Of a stretch of 64,000 bases of DNA, positions 19,400-27,789 are shown piece after piece. The DNA is from CAYSPG01 sp964432885 (GTDB lineage: Bacteria > Bacteroidota > Bacteroidia > AKYH767-A > OLB10). The translations under genes and the position numbers were made by a program. Location: assembly GCA_964432885.1 (NCBI GenBank), contig CAYSPG010000011.1, positions 1 through 64,000 of the forward strand, in the 5' to 3' direction. Each line of letters starts with the position of its first letter. The stretch's first letter is position 1. The notes beneath the pieces are model-generated. The model was given only the letters and a program-made list of their open reading frames with translations, had not been told where the DNA came from and did not search any database.

Positions 19400-20800
19400 T
19401 CAATTCACCACCACACTCGTTCCCGTTCCTGATGTTATTTTAAATGGTTTGTCAATAGTATAAATTGCTTCTTTGCTTCCTTTTGGTCTGAATATTACTC
19501 TGTAATTTCCGGGTTGTAATAAAACACTCTCACGCGTTGAGTTGTCGCTGATGTTGTAAACCCAGGTTAATTTATTTTCTTTCTCAACATAAATACTTCC
19601 ATAACCGGCTGACTGCATTTGTATAGTTGCCAAACCTGGATTAGGAATTTGAACAGTGGTGGTTTTGCTTTGCGCAATGTTTACGTTATCAATTTTCATT
19701 CGTGGCAAACACAAAACTTCCAAATCATAATTACCAATAATAAAACGTTCGGTAGAATTGAACGATTGCACGTGCAGTGTTTTGTCTTCGTTATGTTTAC
19801 GCACTATGCATTGCAAATTTTTATAATCACTTACACCATCAAACTTTAAGTATAAATCGCCTTGTGGTGCATCAATGCCAATGATGTTATGCTTGCCAGG
19901 AATAATTTTGCAACTGTCTTTATGCACTGGTGGAATGGTGTGCACGTAAATATTGTATGTGCTCAATGGGTCAATCAATAACGTATCGGGCACTCCACGT
20001 GAGTTCATGGTGTGAATAAAATTATAACGAATAGCATTTGTATGCGTGTCGTAAAAAGTCATGTTCACATTTGTTTCCGTAGCGCGGCCTTTTTCATCAA
20101 GTAGGTTTACCTGAGCAGTAGTATTATTGAGTGCCTGTGAAATCACAACATTAAAAATAGTTTTAAAAGAGGCTTCGCTTGTTGCATCGTAATAATTTCC
20201 TACGCAGTTAAAAACATCTTTGTAATCTTTAGACAATCCCAAACCAATAACAAAAGGCTTTAAAACAATTCCTTTTTTCTGCAACATGAGTGATACTGCA
20301 CAAGGGTCACCATTGCATTCTTCAATACCATCGGTAATTAAAATAATAATGTTGCGTGCAGGGTCGTCAGGAAAATCTTTTCCGCATTGGTCTAATGAAA
20401 GTGCAATAGGAGTGGTGCCGCTTGGAGAAATTTCGCTCAATCGCTTTTTAATCATGTATGCAGTGTTGCCGCCAAATGGAACTTCAAGCTTTGTATCATC
20501 ACAATCTTGTGGAGGAAATTTTTTTGTGTGTCCGTAAACACGCATAGCCAATTCCACATTCGGAATTTTATCAAGGCTGTCCACCATCTCGCCCAATAAA
20601 TTTTTCGCTATTTCGTACTTGGTATCGCTCTGCCATTTGGCAAACATGCTTTGCGATGCATCAAACAAAAATTCTATGCGCGTTAATGTTGAAGTTTTAT
20701 TTTTTTGTTGGGCAGGACAAAACAATGGGAGAAGAAAAAATAAAATTGAATATCGAATATTGAATATTGTCCCGATGCTTCGGGATTGAAGTTTTTTCAT
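19400..20800 (-). CDS. VWA domain-containing exported protein
   Basis: A 466-aa exported protein with a von Willebrand factor A domain at about residues 40-220. The metal-site motif is slightly diverged (FLFDASQSM for DxSxS), with TPIALSLDQC and ILITDGIEEC further on. The rest is beta-sandwich-like and ends without a T9SS tail. Start: ATG at 20800; the TTG at 20821 is less likely. The signal sequence is odd: its first half (SRSIGTIFNIRYSI) is translated from a palindrome and a heptamer repeat, then a normal hydrophobic core follows (LFFLLPLFCPAQ). It lies between the two transketolase halves. Confidence 0.78.
   Translation of the reverse strand: MKKLQSRSIGTIFNIRYSILFFLLPLFCPAQQKNKTSTLTRIEFLFDASQSMFAKWQSDTKYEIAKNLLGEMVDSLDKIPNVELAMRVYGHTKKFPPQDCDDTKLEVPFGGNTAYMIKKRLSEISPSGTTPIALSLDQCGKDFPDDPARNIIILITDGIEECNGDPCAVSLMLQKKGIVLKPFVIGLGLSKDYKDVFNCVGNYYDATSEASFKTIFNVVISQALNNTTAQVNLLDEKGRATETNVNMTFYDTHTNAIRYNFIHTMNSRGVPDTLLIDPLSTYNIYVHTIPPVHKDSCKIIPGKHNIIGIDAPQGDLYLKFDGVSDYKNLQCIVRKHNEDKTLHVQSFNSTERFIIGNYDLEVLCLPRMKIDNVNIAQSKTTTVQIPNPGLATIQMQSAGYGSIYVEKENKLTWVYNISDNSTRESVLLQPGNYRVIFRPKGSKEAIYTIDKPFKITSGTGTSVVVN
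20748..20785. repeat. Heptamer array plus palindrome inside a signal-peptide coding region
   Basis: Three GAATATY heptamers (20748-20768) abut the palindrome TCCCGATGCTTCGGGA (20770-20785). Both are within the first 20 codons of the VWA gene. Confidence 0.75.
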
Positions 20801-20860
20801 TCGCAAAATCTCGCGTTTCAATTCGTAAATTCGTTAAGATTCGTTTTCGTTAATGAGAGA

Positions 20861-21784
20861 TTAGTAGTCACCGATTGTTTCAGGAAGTTGACTCAGTGCT
20901 TTTGCTAACTGCTCATCATTGGGTGCAATGCCATGCCACTTATGTGAGCCCATCATAAAGTCAACTCCATTGCCCATTACAGTTTTCATAATAATAACGA
21001 CTGGTTTGCCTTTACCGGTATGTTGCTGCGCAGTTTTTATTGTTGCAATTATGTTTTCAATATTTCCACCATCCATTTCCAACACATCCCAACCGAAAGA
21101 TTCAAACTTAGCACTAAGATTAAACAGAGGCATTACATCATCAGTAGCGCCATCAATTTGCTGGCCGTTGTAATCAATAGTCGAAATTAAATTATCAACT
21201 TTTTTTGCTGCGGCAAACATGGCTGCTTCCCAAATTTGTCCTTCCTGCAATTCGCCATCGCCATGAAGTGAATACACAAATGTTTTTTCACCGTTTAATT
21301 TTTTTGCAAGTGCAGCGCCAATAGCTACCGACATTCCCTGGCCAAGTGAACCTGATGCAACACGCACACCGGGCAAGTGCTCGTGCGTAGCGGGATGCCC
21401 TTGCAAGCGCGTATTTAATTTGCGAAATGTTGAAAGTTCTTTTACATCAAAATATCCGCTTCGTGAAAGCACACTGTACCACACGGGTGAAATGTGACCG
21501 TTACTGAGAAAAAATAAATCTTCTCCTGTGCCATCCATCGAAAAAGGCCTCACCCCGGCCTCATCCGCCCTTTGGGCACCTTCTCCCAAAGGAGAAGGGG
21601 AATGGAATGAATTTGTTTTTTTTGAGAGGGGAGGAAGACGGAGAATTTCAAAATACATAGCCACAAAAAACTCGGTGCAGCCAAGTGAACCACCCGGGTG
21701 GCCGCTTTGCACGGCATGTACCATGCGCACAATGTCGCGTCTTACTTGTGATGCTATTTTGTTGAGTTCGGTGGTGGTTGGCAT
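20861..21784 (-). CDS. Transketolase N-terminal subunit with in-frame repeat
   Basis: The 307-aa diphosphate-binding half of a split transketolase. The thiamin diphosphate motif is HGDGELQEGQIWEAAMFAA (GDG near residue 166) with YNGQQIDG further on; substrate-facing histidines lie in GHPGGS (near residue 30) and SNGHISPVWY. Residues about 61-80 (SPSPLGEGAQRADEAGVRP) are encoded by a GC-rich hairpin repeat inserted between LRLPPLSKKTN and FSMDGTGEDLFFLSNGH, a region that is a short loop in other family members. The frame is intact. The C-terminal subunit is two genes downstream. Confidence 0.93.
   Translation of the reverse strand: MPTTTELNKIASQVRRDIVRMVHAVQSGHPGGSLGCTEFFVAMYFEILRLPPLSKKTNSFHSPSPLGEGAQRADEAGVRPFSMDGTGEDLFFLSNGHISPVWYSVLSRSGYFDVKELSTFRKLNTRLQGHPATHEHLPGVRVASGSLGQGMSVAIGAALAKKLNGEKTFVYSLHGDGELQEGQIWEAAMFAAAKKVDNLISTIDYNGQQIDGATDDVMPLFNLSAKFESFGWDVLEMDGGNIENIIATIKTAQQHTGKGKPVVIIMKTVMGNGVDFMMGSHKWHGIAPNDEQLAKALSQLPETIGDY
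21546..21602. repeat. In-frame GC-rich hairpin repeat in the transketolase N-subunit gene (copy H)
   Basis: Begins GGCCTCACC like the leuS copies A and G, then folds as CCTTCTCC (21579-21586), loop CAAA, GGAGAAGG (21591-21598). A longer variant with an extra GCCCTTTGGGC hairpin between. It encodes the peptide SPSPLGEGAQRADEAGVRP. Confidence 0.85.
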
Positions 21785-21930
21785 AGGTGTTAAATTTTGC
21801 TGCGAAAGTGGTTAAAATATGCAATAAGGTACGAAGTTAGTTTTTAACATATGTTAGCAAGAGTTGGTTGCGGTTAAGTAAACTGAAAATTGTGTTATTT
21901 AAAACTCTAAATTTGACTTTCATTATTGTA

Positions 21931-22509
21931 ATGGCGGCTAAACGATTATCATTTTTTAACCTATTTATCTTTTGGGGCATCTCATTTTCTGTAATAGCTC
22001 AAGACAGAATAGTAATTCAAAACATTAAAAAGCCCGATAAGATAAAAAAGTTAAAATTTAAGAAGATATTTGGAATAAAGACAACTGATACTACTTATTT
22101 CGTACGTGTTTCAGGATTTTCGGATTCATTGCTCTTTTATGAGAAATCAAGGAAGGCAATCAAAGACACTACCTTCATGAACTATGAAATGAGTGGAAAG
22201 ACCTACCATGACACGTTTGTAAACTATCATTATGTATATGATACTTTTTCAATAGCTCTTGATAGTATTATTTCGATTAGAAAAAATTGGTTTGGCAGGA
22301 GAGATTGGCTGCAGCCTTTTGGTATGTTATTAGCCGGAGCTGCAATTAGCCCAGGGTTGATACCGTTTATAATTGATGATAAAGAAGCTCTTACCACCTT
22401 GGCTCTTTTTGATGCTATTGCTATTGGGGTTTGTGTGCCTGTTTGCCTTGTGGGTAATGGAAAAACAAAGTATGATATGAAGCATAAATGGAGATTTAAG
22501 CCAAGGTAG
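21931..22509 (+). CDS. Hypothetical exported protein
   Basis: A 192-aa protein I do not recognise. The ATG at 21931 gives a signal peptide (MAAKRLSFFNLFIFWGISFSVIAQ); a TTG 21 codons upstream would only add residues before it. The middle is beta-rich with DTTYFVRVSGFSDSLLFYEK, and there are two hydrophobic stretches near the C-terminus (PFGMLLAGAAISPGLIPFII and LALFDAIAIGVCVPVCLV). Similar short exported proteins with a glycine-rich membrane hairpin are common in Bacteroidota. It is alone on its strand. Confidence 0.65.
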   Translation: MAAKRLSFFNLFIFWGISFSVIAQDRIVIQNIKKPDKIKKLKFKKIFGIKTTDTTYFVRVSGFSDSLLFYEKSRKAIKDTTFMNYEMSGKTYHDTFVNYHYVYDTFSIALDSIISIRKNWFGRRDWLQPFGMLLAGAAISPGLIPFIIDDKEALTTLALFDAIAIGVCVPVCLVGNGKTKYDMKHKWRFKPR

Positions 22510-22521
22510 CTTAAAAGAAAA

Positions 22522-22623
22522 AGCATTAGCTCATTTTCTCTAATACTTTCTACAACAGGAATTTATTTTGTGAGTGTAATGATGGATGATAAGGTGGTAA
22601 CAAAGAAAGTGGTGGTGGAGTAA
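22522..22623 (+). pseudogene. Remnant of a T9SS type A sorting tail
   Basis: In the same frame as the preceding gene, after its TAG stop, the DNA reads LSTTGIYFVSVMMDDKVV then TKKVVVE and a stop at 22621. The GIYFVSV...KKVVVE pattern is the end of a type A C-terminal sorting domain. No start or upstream domain belongs to it, so it looks like the last 25 codons of a lost secreted-protein gene. Confidence 0.6.
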
Positions 22624-22628
22624 AAAAA

Positions 22629-22691
22629 CTCTCACAGAAAGCACCGAAGTCACAGAAAAAATTTCCGTGTATTCCGTGCCTTCTGTGAGAG
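22629..22691. repeat. Imperfect 20-bp inverted repeat
   Basis: Left arm 22629-22648 (CTCTCACAGAAAGCAC...) and right arm 22672-22691 (...TTCTGTGAGAG) pair at 18 of 20 positions. The 63-bp element lies directly after the T9SS-tail remnant and 65 bp before the mutS2-like gene. Confidence 0.75.
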
Positions 22692-22755
22692 AACTCAGAA
22701 AGTATTTTTGTTCACTTAATCCTACCCCCTTAATCCTATATCCTACCTTCGCAGG

Positions 22756-24828
22756 ATGTTTATTTTCCCGCAACACTCCCTTCTCTCCGAAGAATTTTCA
22801 AAAATTAAAGAACTCATTGCAGCGCATTGTTTGGGCAAGGGAGGCAAGGAGTTGGTTTTTGATTTGAAGCCATGGAACGATTTGGAAACATTAAAAGTAT
22901 TGCTCGGCAAAACAGAAGAGTTTAGAAAAATACTTTCGGCATCAGAAAATTTTCCTGCCGATAATTACAAAGATGTTTCGCGTGAATTGAGCTTGCTCAA
23001 TATTGAAAACAGCGTGCTGCAGCCTGAACAGGTTTTAAATATTTTATTGATTACAAAAACAACTCAGGAAATTTTTAACTTCTTTTCGCTTAACGGAAAT
23101 CGGTTTACGTTATTGAATTCTGTTATTGAGCATGTTGTTTTTGAAAAAAAGATTATTGAAGAAATAGAAACTGTGCTGGACGAGTATGGTGTGGTGCACT
23201 CCACTGCATCGGCTGAGCTGGCAAATATCAGGCGTTCGCTTCAGCGGAGTCGCAATGAGGCTGCGCGAATTTACCAGAGTGTAATTTCTAAATATAAAAA
23301 AGAGGGCTGGCTTACCGACAGTGAAGAAAGTTGGCGCAACGGCAGAAGAGTTTTGTCAATTGTTGCAGAACAAAAACGTGCACTCAAAGGAATTGTGCAT
23401 GATGTTTCGGCAACGGGTAAAACTGCTTTTCTCGAACCGCATGAAACGGTAGAAATAAACAACACCATTTTTAATTTGGAGCAGGAGGAGCGTTTAGAAA
23501 TTTTGCGAATCCTGCGTGAACTCACTAACGTGCTGCGAAAATATTTCCCGCTCATTCAGGCGTACAGTTTTATTTTATCGGAGTTTGATTTTATTCGTGC
23601 CAAAGCAAAATTTGCATTGGATGTAAATGCTGCCATGCCGATGCTTACCGCAAATCCTGTTTTTGATTTGCGCAAAGCAAAGCATCCGCTGTTGTATTTA
23701 TTTAACAAACAAAATAAAAAAGAAACGGTACCTTTTGATTTGCGTCTTGGCGAACGCAACCGCATACTTGTTATAAGCGGACCCAATGCAGGAGGAAAAA
23801 CAGTTTGCATGAAAACAATTGGGCTGTTGCAAATGATGTTGCAGAGTGGCTTACTGGTTTCTGTTGCGAGTGAAAGTGTGATGGGGATTTTTGAAAACTT
23901 TTTGGTTGACATTGGCGATTCGCAATCTATCGAGTATGAATTGAGCACATACAGTTCGCGATTGCAGCACATGAAAGTTTTTTTGGATAAGGCTGATGAT
24001 AAGAGTTTGTTTTTGATTGATGAATTTGGCAGTGGTACCGACCCTGATTTAGGAGGTGCATTAGCCGAAGCGCTGCTTGAAGAATTGAATGTGAAAAAAT
24101 CGGTGGGCATTATCACCACGCATTATATGAACCTTAAAGTGCTTGCCGATAAAACAGAAGGCATCATTAACGGCAGCATGTCGTTCGACTCAAAAAATTT
24201 AAAACCGTTGTATCGCTTGCAGGTTGGGAAGCCTGGCAGTTCATACACTTTTGTGGTAGCAGAGCGAAGCGGCTTGCCCGGAAAGCTAATTAATAATGCC
24301 CGCAACAAAGTTTCGCGCAAGCATGTTTTGCTTGAACAATTATTAACCAAGGCTGAGAAAGAAAAATCGTTTATCCAGAAAAAATCCGAAGAGATTATCA
24401 ACAAAGAAAAAAAGCTGCGCGAAATGCTTTCAAAAAACGAATCGTTGCTTTTTGAAACAGAGAACACAAAAAATAATCTGGACAAATTTGTAAAGGCACA
24501 GGAGCAAAAATTAATCAACCAGTACGAAGCGCGCATTAAACGTTTGGCAAAAGATTTTAAAGAGGCAAAAAATAAAAAGTTTGTGCTCGATAAATTTTTA
24601 ACCGAAATAGGTTTAAAGCGGGATACCTTTAAAGAAAAAAAAGAAACGCGAGTAATTGATAAGCGCATTGGGGTTGGCTCAGTGGTAAAATTGTATAATG
24701 GAAAAGTAGCCGGCAAAGTAGAAAGTATTGTTGGTACCAAAGCCAATGTTTTGTTTGGGCAATTTAAAACCAAGTGTGAGTTGGTGGATTTGGTGATGGA
24801 TAAGAGTGAGGAAAACGAAACCAATTAG
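22756..24828 (+). CDS. MutS2-family ATPase without Smr domain
   Basis: A 690-aa MutS2-like protein; full MutS2 binds branched DNA or collided ribosomes and carries a C-terminal Smr nuclease. Here the core helices and lever fill residues 1-300, the ATPase has Walker A SGPNAGGKTVCMKTIG (near residue 340) and Walker B LFLIDEFGSGTDPDLGG (near 418), and a long coiled coil follows (about 510-625). The protein then ends after a KOW-like segment (GVGSVVKLYNGKVAGKVESI) with no Smr domain, so it is about 100 residues shorter than standard MutS2. This short form occurs in other Bacteroidota. Confidence 0.85.
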   Translation: MFIFPQHSLLSEEFSKIKELIAAHCLGKGGKELVFDLKPWNDLETLKVLLGKTEEFRKILSASENFPADNYKDVSRELSLLNIENSVLQPEQVLNILLITKTTQEIFNFFSLNGNRFTLLNSVIEHVVFEKKIIEEIETVLDEYGVVHSTASAELANIRRSLQRSRNEAARIYQSVISKYKKEGWLTDSEESWRNGRRVLSIVAEQKRALKGIVHDVSATGKTAFLEPHETVEINNTIFNLEQEERLEILRILRELTNVLRKYFPLIQAYSFILSEFDFIRAKAKFALDVNAAMPMLTANPVFDLRKAKHPLLYLFNKQNKKETVPFDLRLGERNRILVISGPNAGGKTVCMKTIGLLQMMLQSGLLVSVASESVMGIFENFLVDIGDSQSIEYELSTYSSRLQHMKVFLDKADDKSLFLIDEFGSGTDPDLGGALAEALLEELNVKKSVGIITTHYMNLKVLADKTEGIINGSMSFDSKNLKPLYRLQVGKPGSSYTFVVAERSGLPGKLINNARNKVSRKHVLLEQLLTKAEKEKSFIQKKSEEIINKEKKLREMLSKNESLLFETENTKNNLDKFVKAQEQKLINQYEARIKRLAKDFKEAKNKKFVLDKFLTEIGLKRDTFKEKKETRVIDKRIGVGSVVKLYNGKVAGKVESIVGTKANVLFGQFKTKCELVDLVMDKSEENETN

Positions 24829-24849
24829 TATAAATACAGATTTGTAGTG

Positions 24850-24877
24850 AAGCATATTGCCATGCAGATGCTTTTTT
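24850..24877 (+). terminator. Possible terminator after the mutS2-like gene
   Basis: AAGCAT (24850-24855) pairs with ATGCTT (24868-24873), followed by a T run. The stem is short and the loop long, so this is weak. Confidence 0.4.
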
Positions 24878-24948
24878 AATTTTAAACTTTCGTTAACAAT
24901 CTGCTTTTTACAGTTATACTTACTTTAGCCGCATAAATAAAACTAAAC

Positions 24949-26319
24949 ATGATTAAAAAACTTATAGCGTTTGTGCTGTTGTTGTCATCAGCCACATTAT
25001 TAAATGCACAAAAAAAGCTTCCTTCAAATTTTCATCTGAAAAAAATCAGCAATGGGCTTGAAGTGCTTGTGATAGAAGACAACTCTGTTCCTCTTGTAAC
25101 TATTGAAATGTGTGTTAAAAACGGTTCCTATACCGAAGATTCAGCTTTTAACGGGCTTAGCCATTTGTATGAGCACATGTTTTTTAAAGCGAATAAGAGC
25201 ATTCCATCGCAGGAAAAGTTTTTAGAGCGCGTAAATGAACTGGGCATTTCGTTTAACGGAACCACAAGCAATGAGCGTGTAAATTATTTTTTTACTCTAA
25301 GTAATAAATTGATTGACGAGGGACTTGAGTTTATGAATAATGCCATTCGCTATCCATTGTTTTTGCAGCAGGAAATGAAAAACGAGAACCCAGTTGTTGA
25401 CGGTGAGTTTCAGCGTGCGGAATCAAGTCCGGCATTTCATTTAATACAAGACTTTAACAAATACATGTGGGGTGATTTGTATTTCAGAAAAAACCCCATT
25501 GGAGTGCATGATGTTATTCTTACTGCCACTACTGAAAAAATGAAAGTTATTAATGAAAAGTATTACTACCCTAATAATTCTATCCTTGTAATTGCCGGTG
25601 ATGTTAAGCCCGAAGAGGTTTTTGCCAAAACCGAAAAAATGTTTGGTGACTGGAAGCCATGCGATTTTGATCCATTTACAAAATGGCCAATACCTGAGTT
25701 TGCACCGCTGGCTTCAAACATTAAATATTTAACAACCAGTGAAAATGCCAAAGTTCCAATGTTAACCATTGGATATCATGGTCCCGATACACGTAATGAT
25801 GTTAAAGCCACCTATGCAGCCGATGTATTTTCAACCATACTTGGATTAACATCAAGCGAGTTTCAGCAATCACTGGTTGACAGTGGTTATGCTTATCAGG
25901 CAAACATCGGTTACCAAACCTGTAAATATGTTGGTCCAATTCAATTGTTTGTAGTGCCAAACCCCGCAAAGCTTAAAGAGTGTTATGCCATGATTCAAAA
26001 ACAAATAAACAGGTTTGATGCAGATGATTATTTTACAAACGAGCAACTCGAAACAGCAAAAAAGCAATTGATAATTCAAGACACCTATGGCAAAGAAAAA
26101 ACTTCGGCCTACGTGCATACAGTAACCTTCTGGTGGGCATCGGCCAATATTGATTATTATACTACCTATAATGACATGCTTAATAAAGTTACTCGTCAGG
26201 ATATTAAAGACTTTGTAAATAAATACATAAAAGGAAAAAATGCTGTAACAGGGTTACTTGTTTCTCCTAGAGTAAAAGAGATGTTTAAAATTGATGATGT
26301 AAATACATTTTTACAATAA
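24949..26319 (+). CDS. M16 family zinc peptidase (catalytic subunit)
   Basis: A 456-aa exported insulinase/pitrilysin-type metallopeptidase. The signal peptide is KKLIAFVLLLSSATLLNAQ. The inverted zinc motif HxxEH is intact (HLYEH, near residue 71), and the third ligand Glu is supplied by the segment PVVDGEFQRAES about 75 residues later. It is a half-size M16B protein with one active and one inactive-like domain. The gene behind it encodes a partner that lacks the zinc motif, so the two probably act as a heterodimer in the periplasm. Confidence 0.9.
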   Translation: MIKKLIAFVLLLSSATLLNAQKKLPSNFHLKKISNGLEVLVIEDNSVPLVTIEMCVKNGSYTEDSAFNGLSHLYEHMFFKANKSIPSQEKFLERVNELGISFNGTTSNERVNYFFTLSNKLIDEGLEFMNNAIRYPLFLQQEMKNENPVVDGEFQRAESSPAFHLIQDFNKYMWGDLYFRKNPIGVHDVILTATTEKMKVINEKYYYPNNSILVIAGDVKPEEVFAKTEKMFGDWKPCDFDPFTKWPIPEFAPLASNIKYLTTSENAKVPMLTIGYHGPDTRNDVKATYAADVFSTILGLTSSEFQQSLVDSGYAYQANIGYQTCKYVGPIQLFVVPNPAKLKECYAMIQKQINRFDADDYFTNEQLETAKKQLIIQDTYGKEKTSAYVHTVTFWWASANIDYYTTYNDMLNKVTRQDIKDFVNKYIKGKNAVTGLLVSPRVKEMFKIDDVNTFLQ

Positions 26320-26424
26320 CAATAAATAAAATGGGTATGAAATAGCCATATACAATTTAGTTTACCAAACGAGATGAATATGGCGTATTCCATGTGACCA
26401 ACTGAAAAAATAAAATATATACAC

Positions 26425-27744
26425 ATGAAAAAAATATTCTTATCATTTATTGCTTTTGCAATAGCCAATGCTGCAATTGCACAAAGCGCCAAAGAAATAA
26501 ATGTTGACGGACTTAAAGTTATTATTCGCAAAACACCAAAAGAAGTAATCAGTGCGCGCCTGTATGTTCGGGGTGGTACTGCCAATTACAGCAAAGAAAA
26601 AGAGGGTATTGAAGCACTTGCATTTAACGTTGCAATAAATGGTGGAACAAAAACATTAAACAAAATTGCTTTTAATGATGCTGCTGAAAAAATGGGTACC
26701 ACATTTGGCTCATCAACGGGTCTTGACTATGGTAATTTGGAAATGACATGCATAAAAACCTATTGGGATGATTCCTGGAATTTATTTGCCGATGCTTTGA
26801 TGAGTCCTTCTTTTGATGAAAAAGAATTTTCGCTTGCACGCGAAAAAGCTATTTCAAATGCAAAACAACAAGAGTCGAATGCCGATGGCTCATTAAGGAA
26901 TATTGCCATGTCAGAATCGTTTAAAGGGCGCAACTATTCAAAGCTTCCACAAGGCTCAGCTGCCTCGCTCGAAAAAATTACACTTGAAGAAACCAAAAAA
27001 TATTACGAGCAACTTATTGGTAAAAAACGTTGTTACCTTGTAATTGTTGGTAATGTTGATGATGCAGATGTAACTTCAAAAGTTAAAGCTACACTTGGCA
27101 AGATGGGATATGGCAGCCCTGCACCTACTGAAAACAAACTTATAATTACCAAGGGCAGCGAAGTGATAGTTGACCGTGATTTGGCTACCAATTACCTGAT
27201 GGGTATTATGAGTGCGCCATCCCTTGCCACTGACCAGGGTGTACAAATGGATATGGCTATGCAAATATTGTACGATCGCTTTTTTGTCGAACTCAGAACC
27301 AAACGCAGTTTGTCATACGCGCCTGCCGCCAATTACGATCGTAGTGCAACTACTTCTCCATACAGTTCAATTTACATCAGTACGCTTGACCCCAAAAAAT
27401 CAATTGAAGTAATGGTTGCCTTGATTGATTCGGTAAAAAAATTCGGTTTTACAGAGAAAGAATTAAAGGATAGCCGGCAAAGCTATTTAACGCAGTATTA
27501 CATGAAGCTTGAAACTTCGGCTGCACAAAGTTCAGCGTTGGGTAGGGCCGAGGCTACCGGATCGTGGAAGCTTGACGAATCGTTTTCGCAAAAAATAAAT
27601 GCGGTTACCCTTAAAGATTTAAATAACACATTTAATAAATATACTGCAGCCATAAAGTGGAACTATCTTGGTAAAAAAGATGCCATTACCAAAGAAGATT
27701 TTAAACAAACAAAACACGAACAGGTTTTGGAAAGCCCTTATTGA
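26425..27744 (+). CDS. M16 family peptidase-like protein (non-catalytic subunit)
   Basis: A 439-aa exported M16-fold protein (signal peptide KKIFLSFIAFAIANAAIAQ). At the position of HxxEH it reads KEKEGIEALAFNV, so no zinc site is present. The C-terminal M16 domain carries the usual RTKRSLSYAPAANY (R..SY substrate-binding) motif near residue 290. It follows the catalytic M16 gene by 105 bp and is probably its regulatory or substrate-binding partner. Confidence 0.88.
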   Translation: MKKIFLSFIAFAIANAAIAQSAKEINVDGLKVIIRKTPKEVISARLYVRGGTANYSKEKEGIEALAFNVAINGGTKTLNKIAFNDAAEKMGTTFGSSTGLDYGNLEMTCIKTYWDDSWNLFADALMSPSFDEKEFSLAREKAISNAKQQESNADGSLRNIAMSESFKGRNYSKLPQGSAASLEKITLEETKKYYEQLIGKKRCYLVIVGNVDDADVTSKVKATLGKMGYGSPAPTENKLIITKGSEVIVDRDLATNYLMGIMSAPSLATDQGVQMDMAMQILYDRFFVELRTKRSLSYAPAANYDRSATTSPYSSIYISTLDPKKSIEVMVALIDSVKKFGFTEKELKDSRQSYLTQYYMKLETSAAQSSALGRAEATGSWKLDESFSQKINAVTLKDLNNTFNKYTAAIKWNYLGKKDAITKEDFKQTKHEQVLESPY

Positions 27745-27789
27745 TTGTTGGTTGATAAGTTGAAAAAAATAAACCTTGTTTGCATTAGG

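Noticed and set aside
24123..24824. Open frame of 233 aa on the minus strand within the mutS2-like gene
   Set aside because: Ser/Phe/Leu-rich antisense reading of the coiled-coil region; no recognisable domain.
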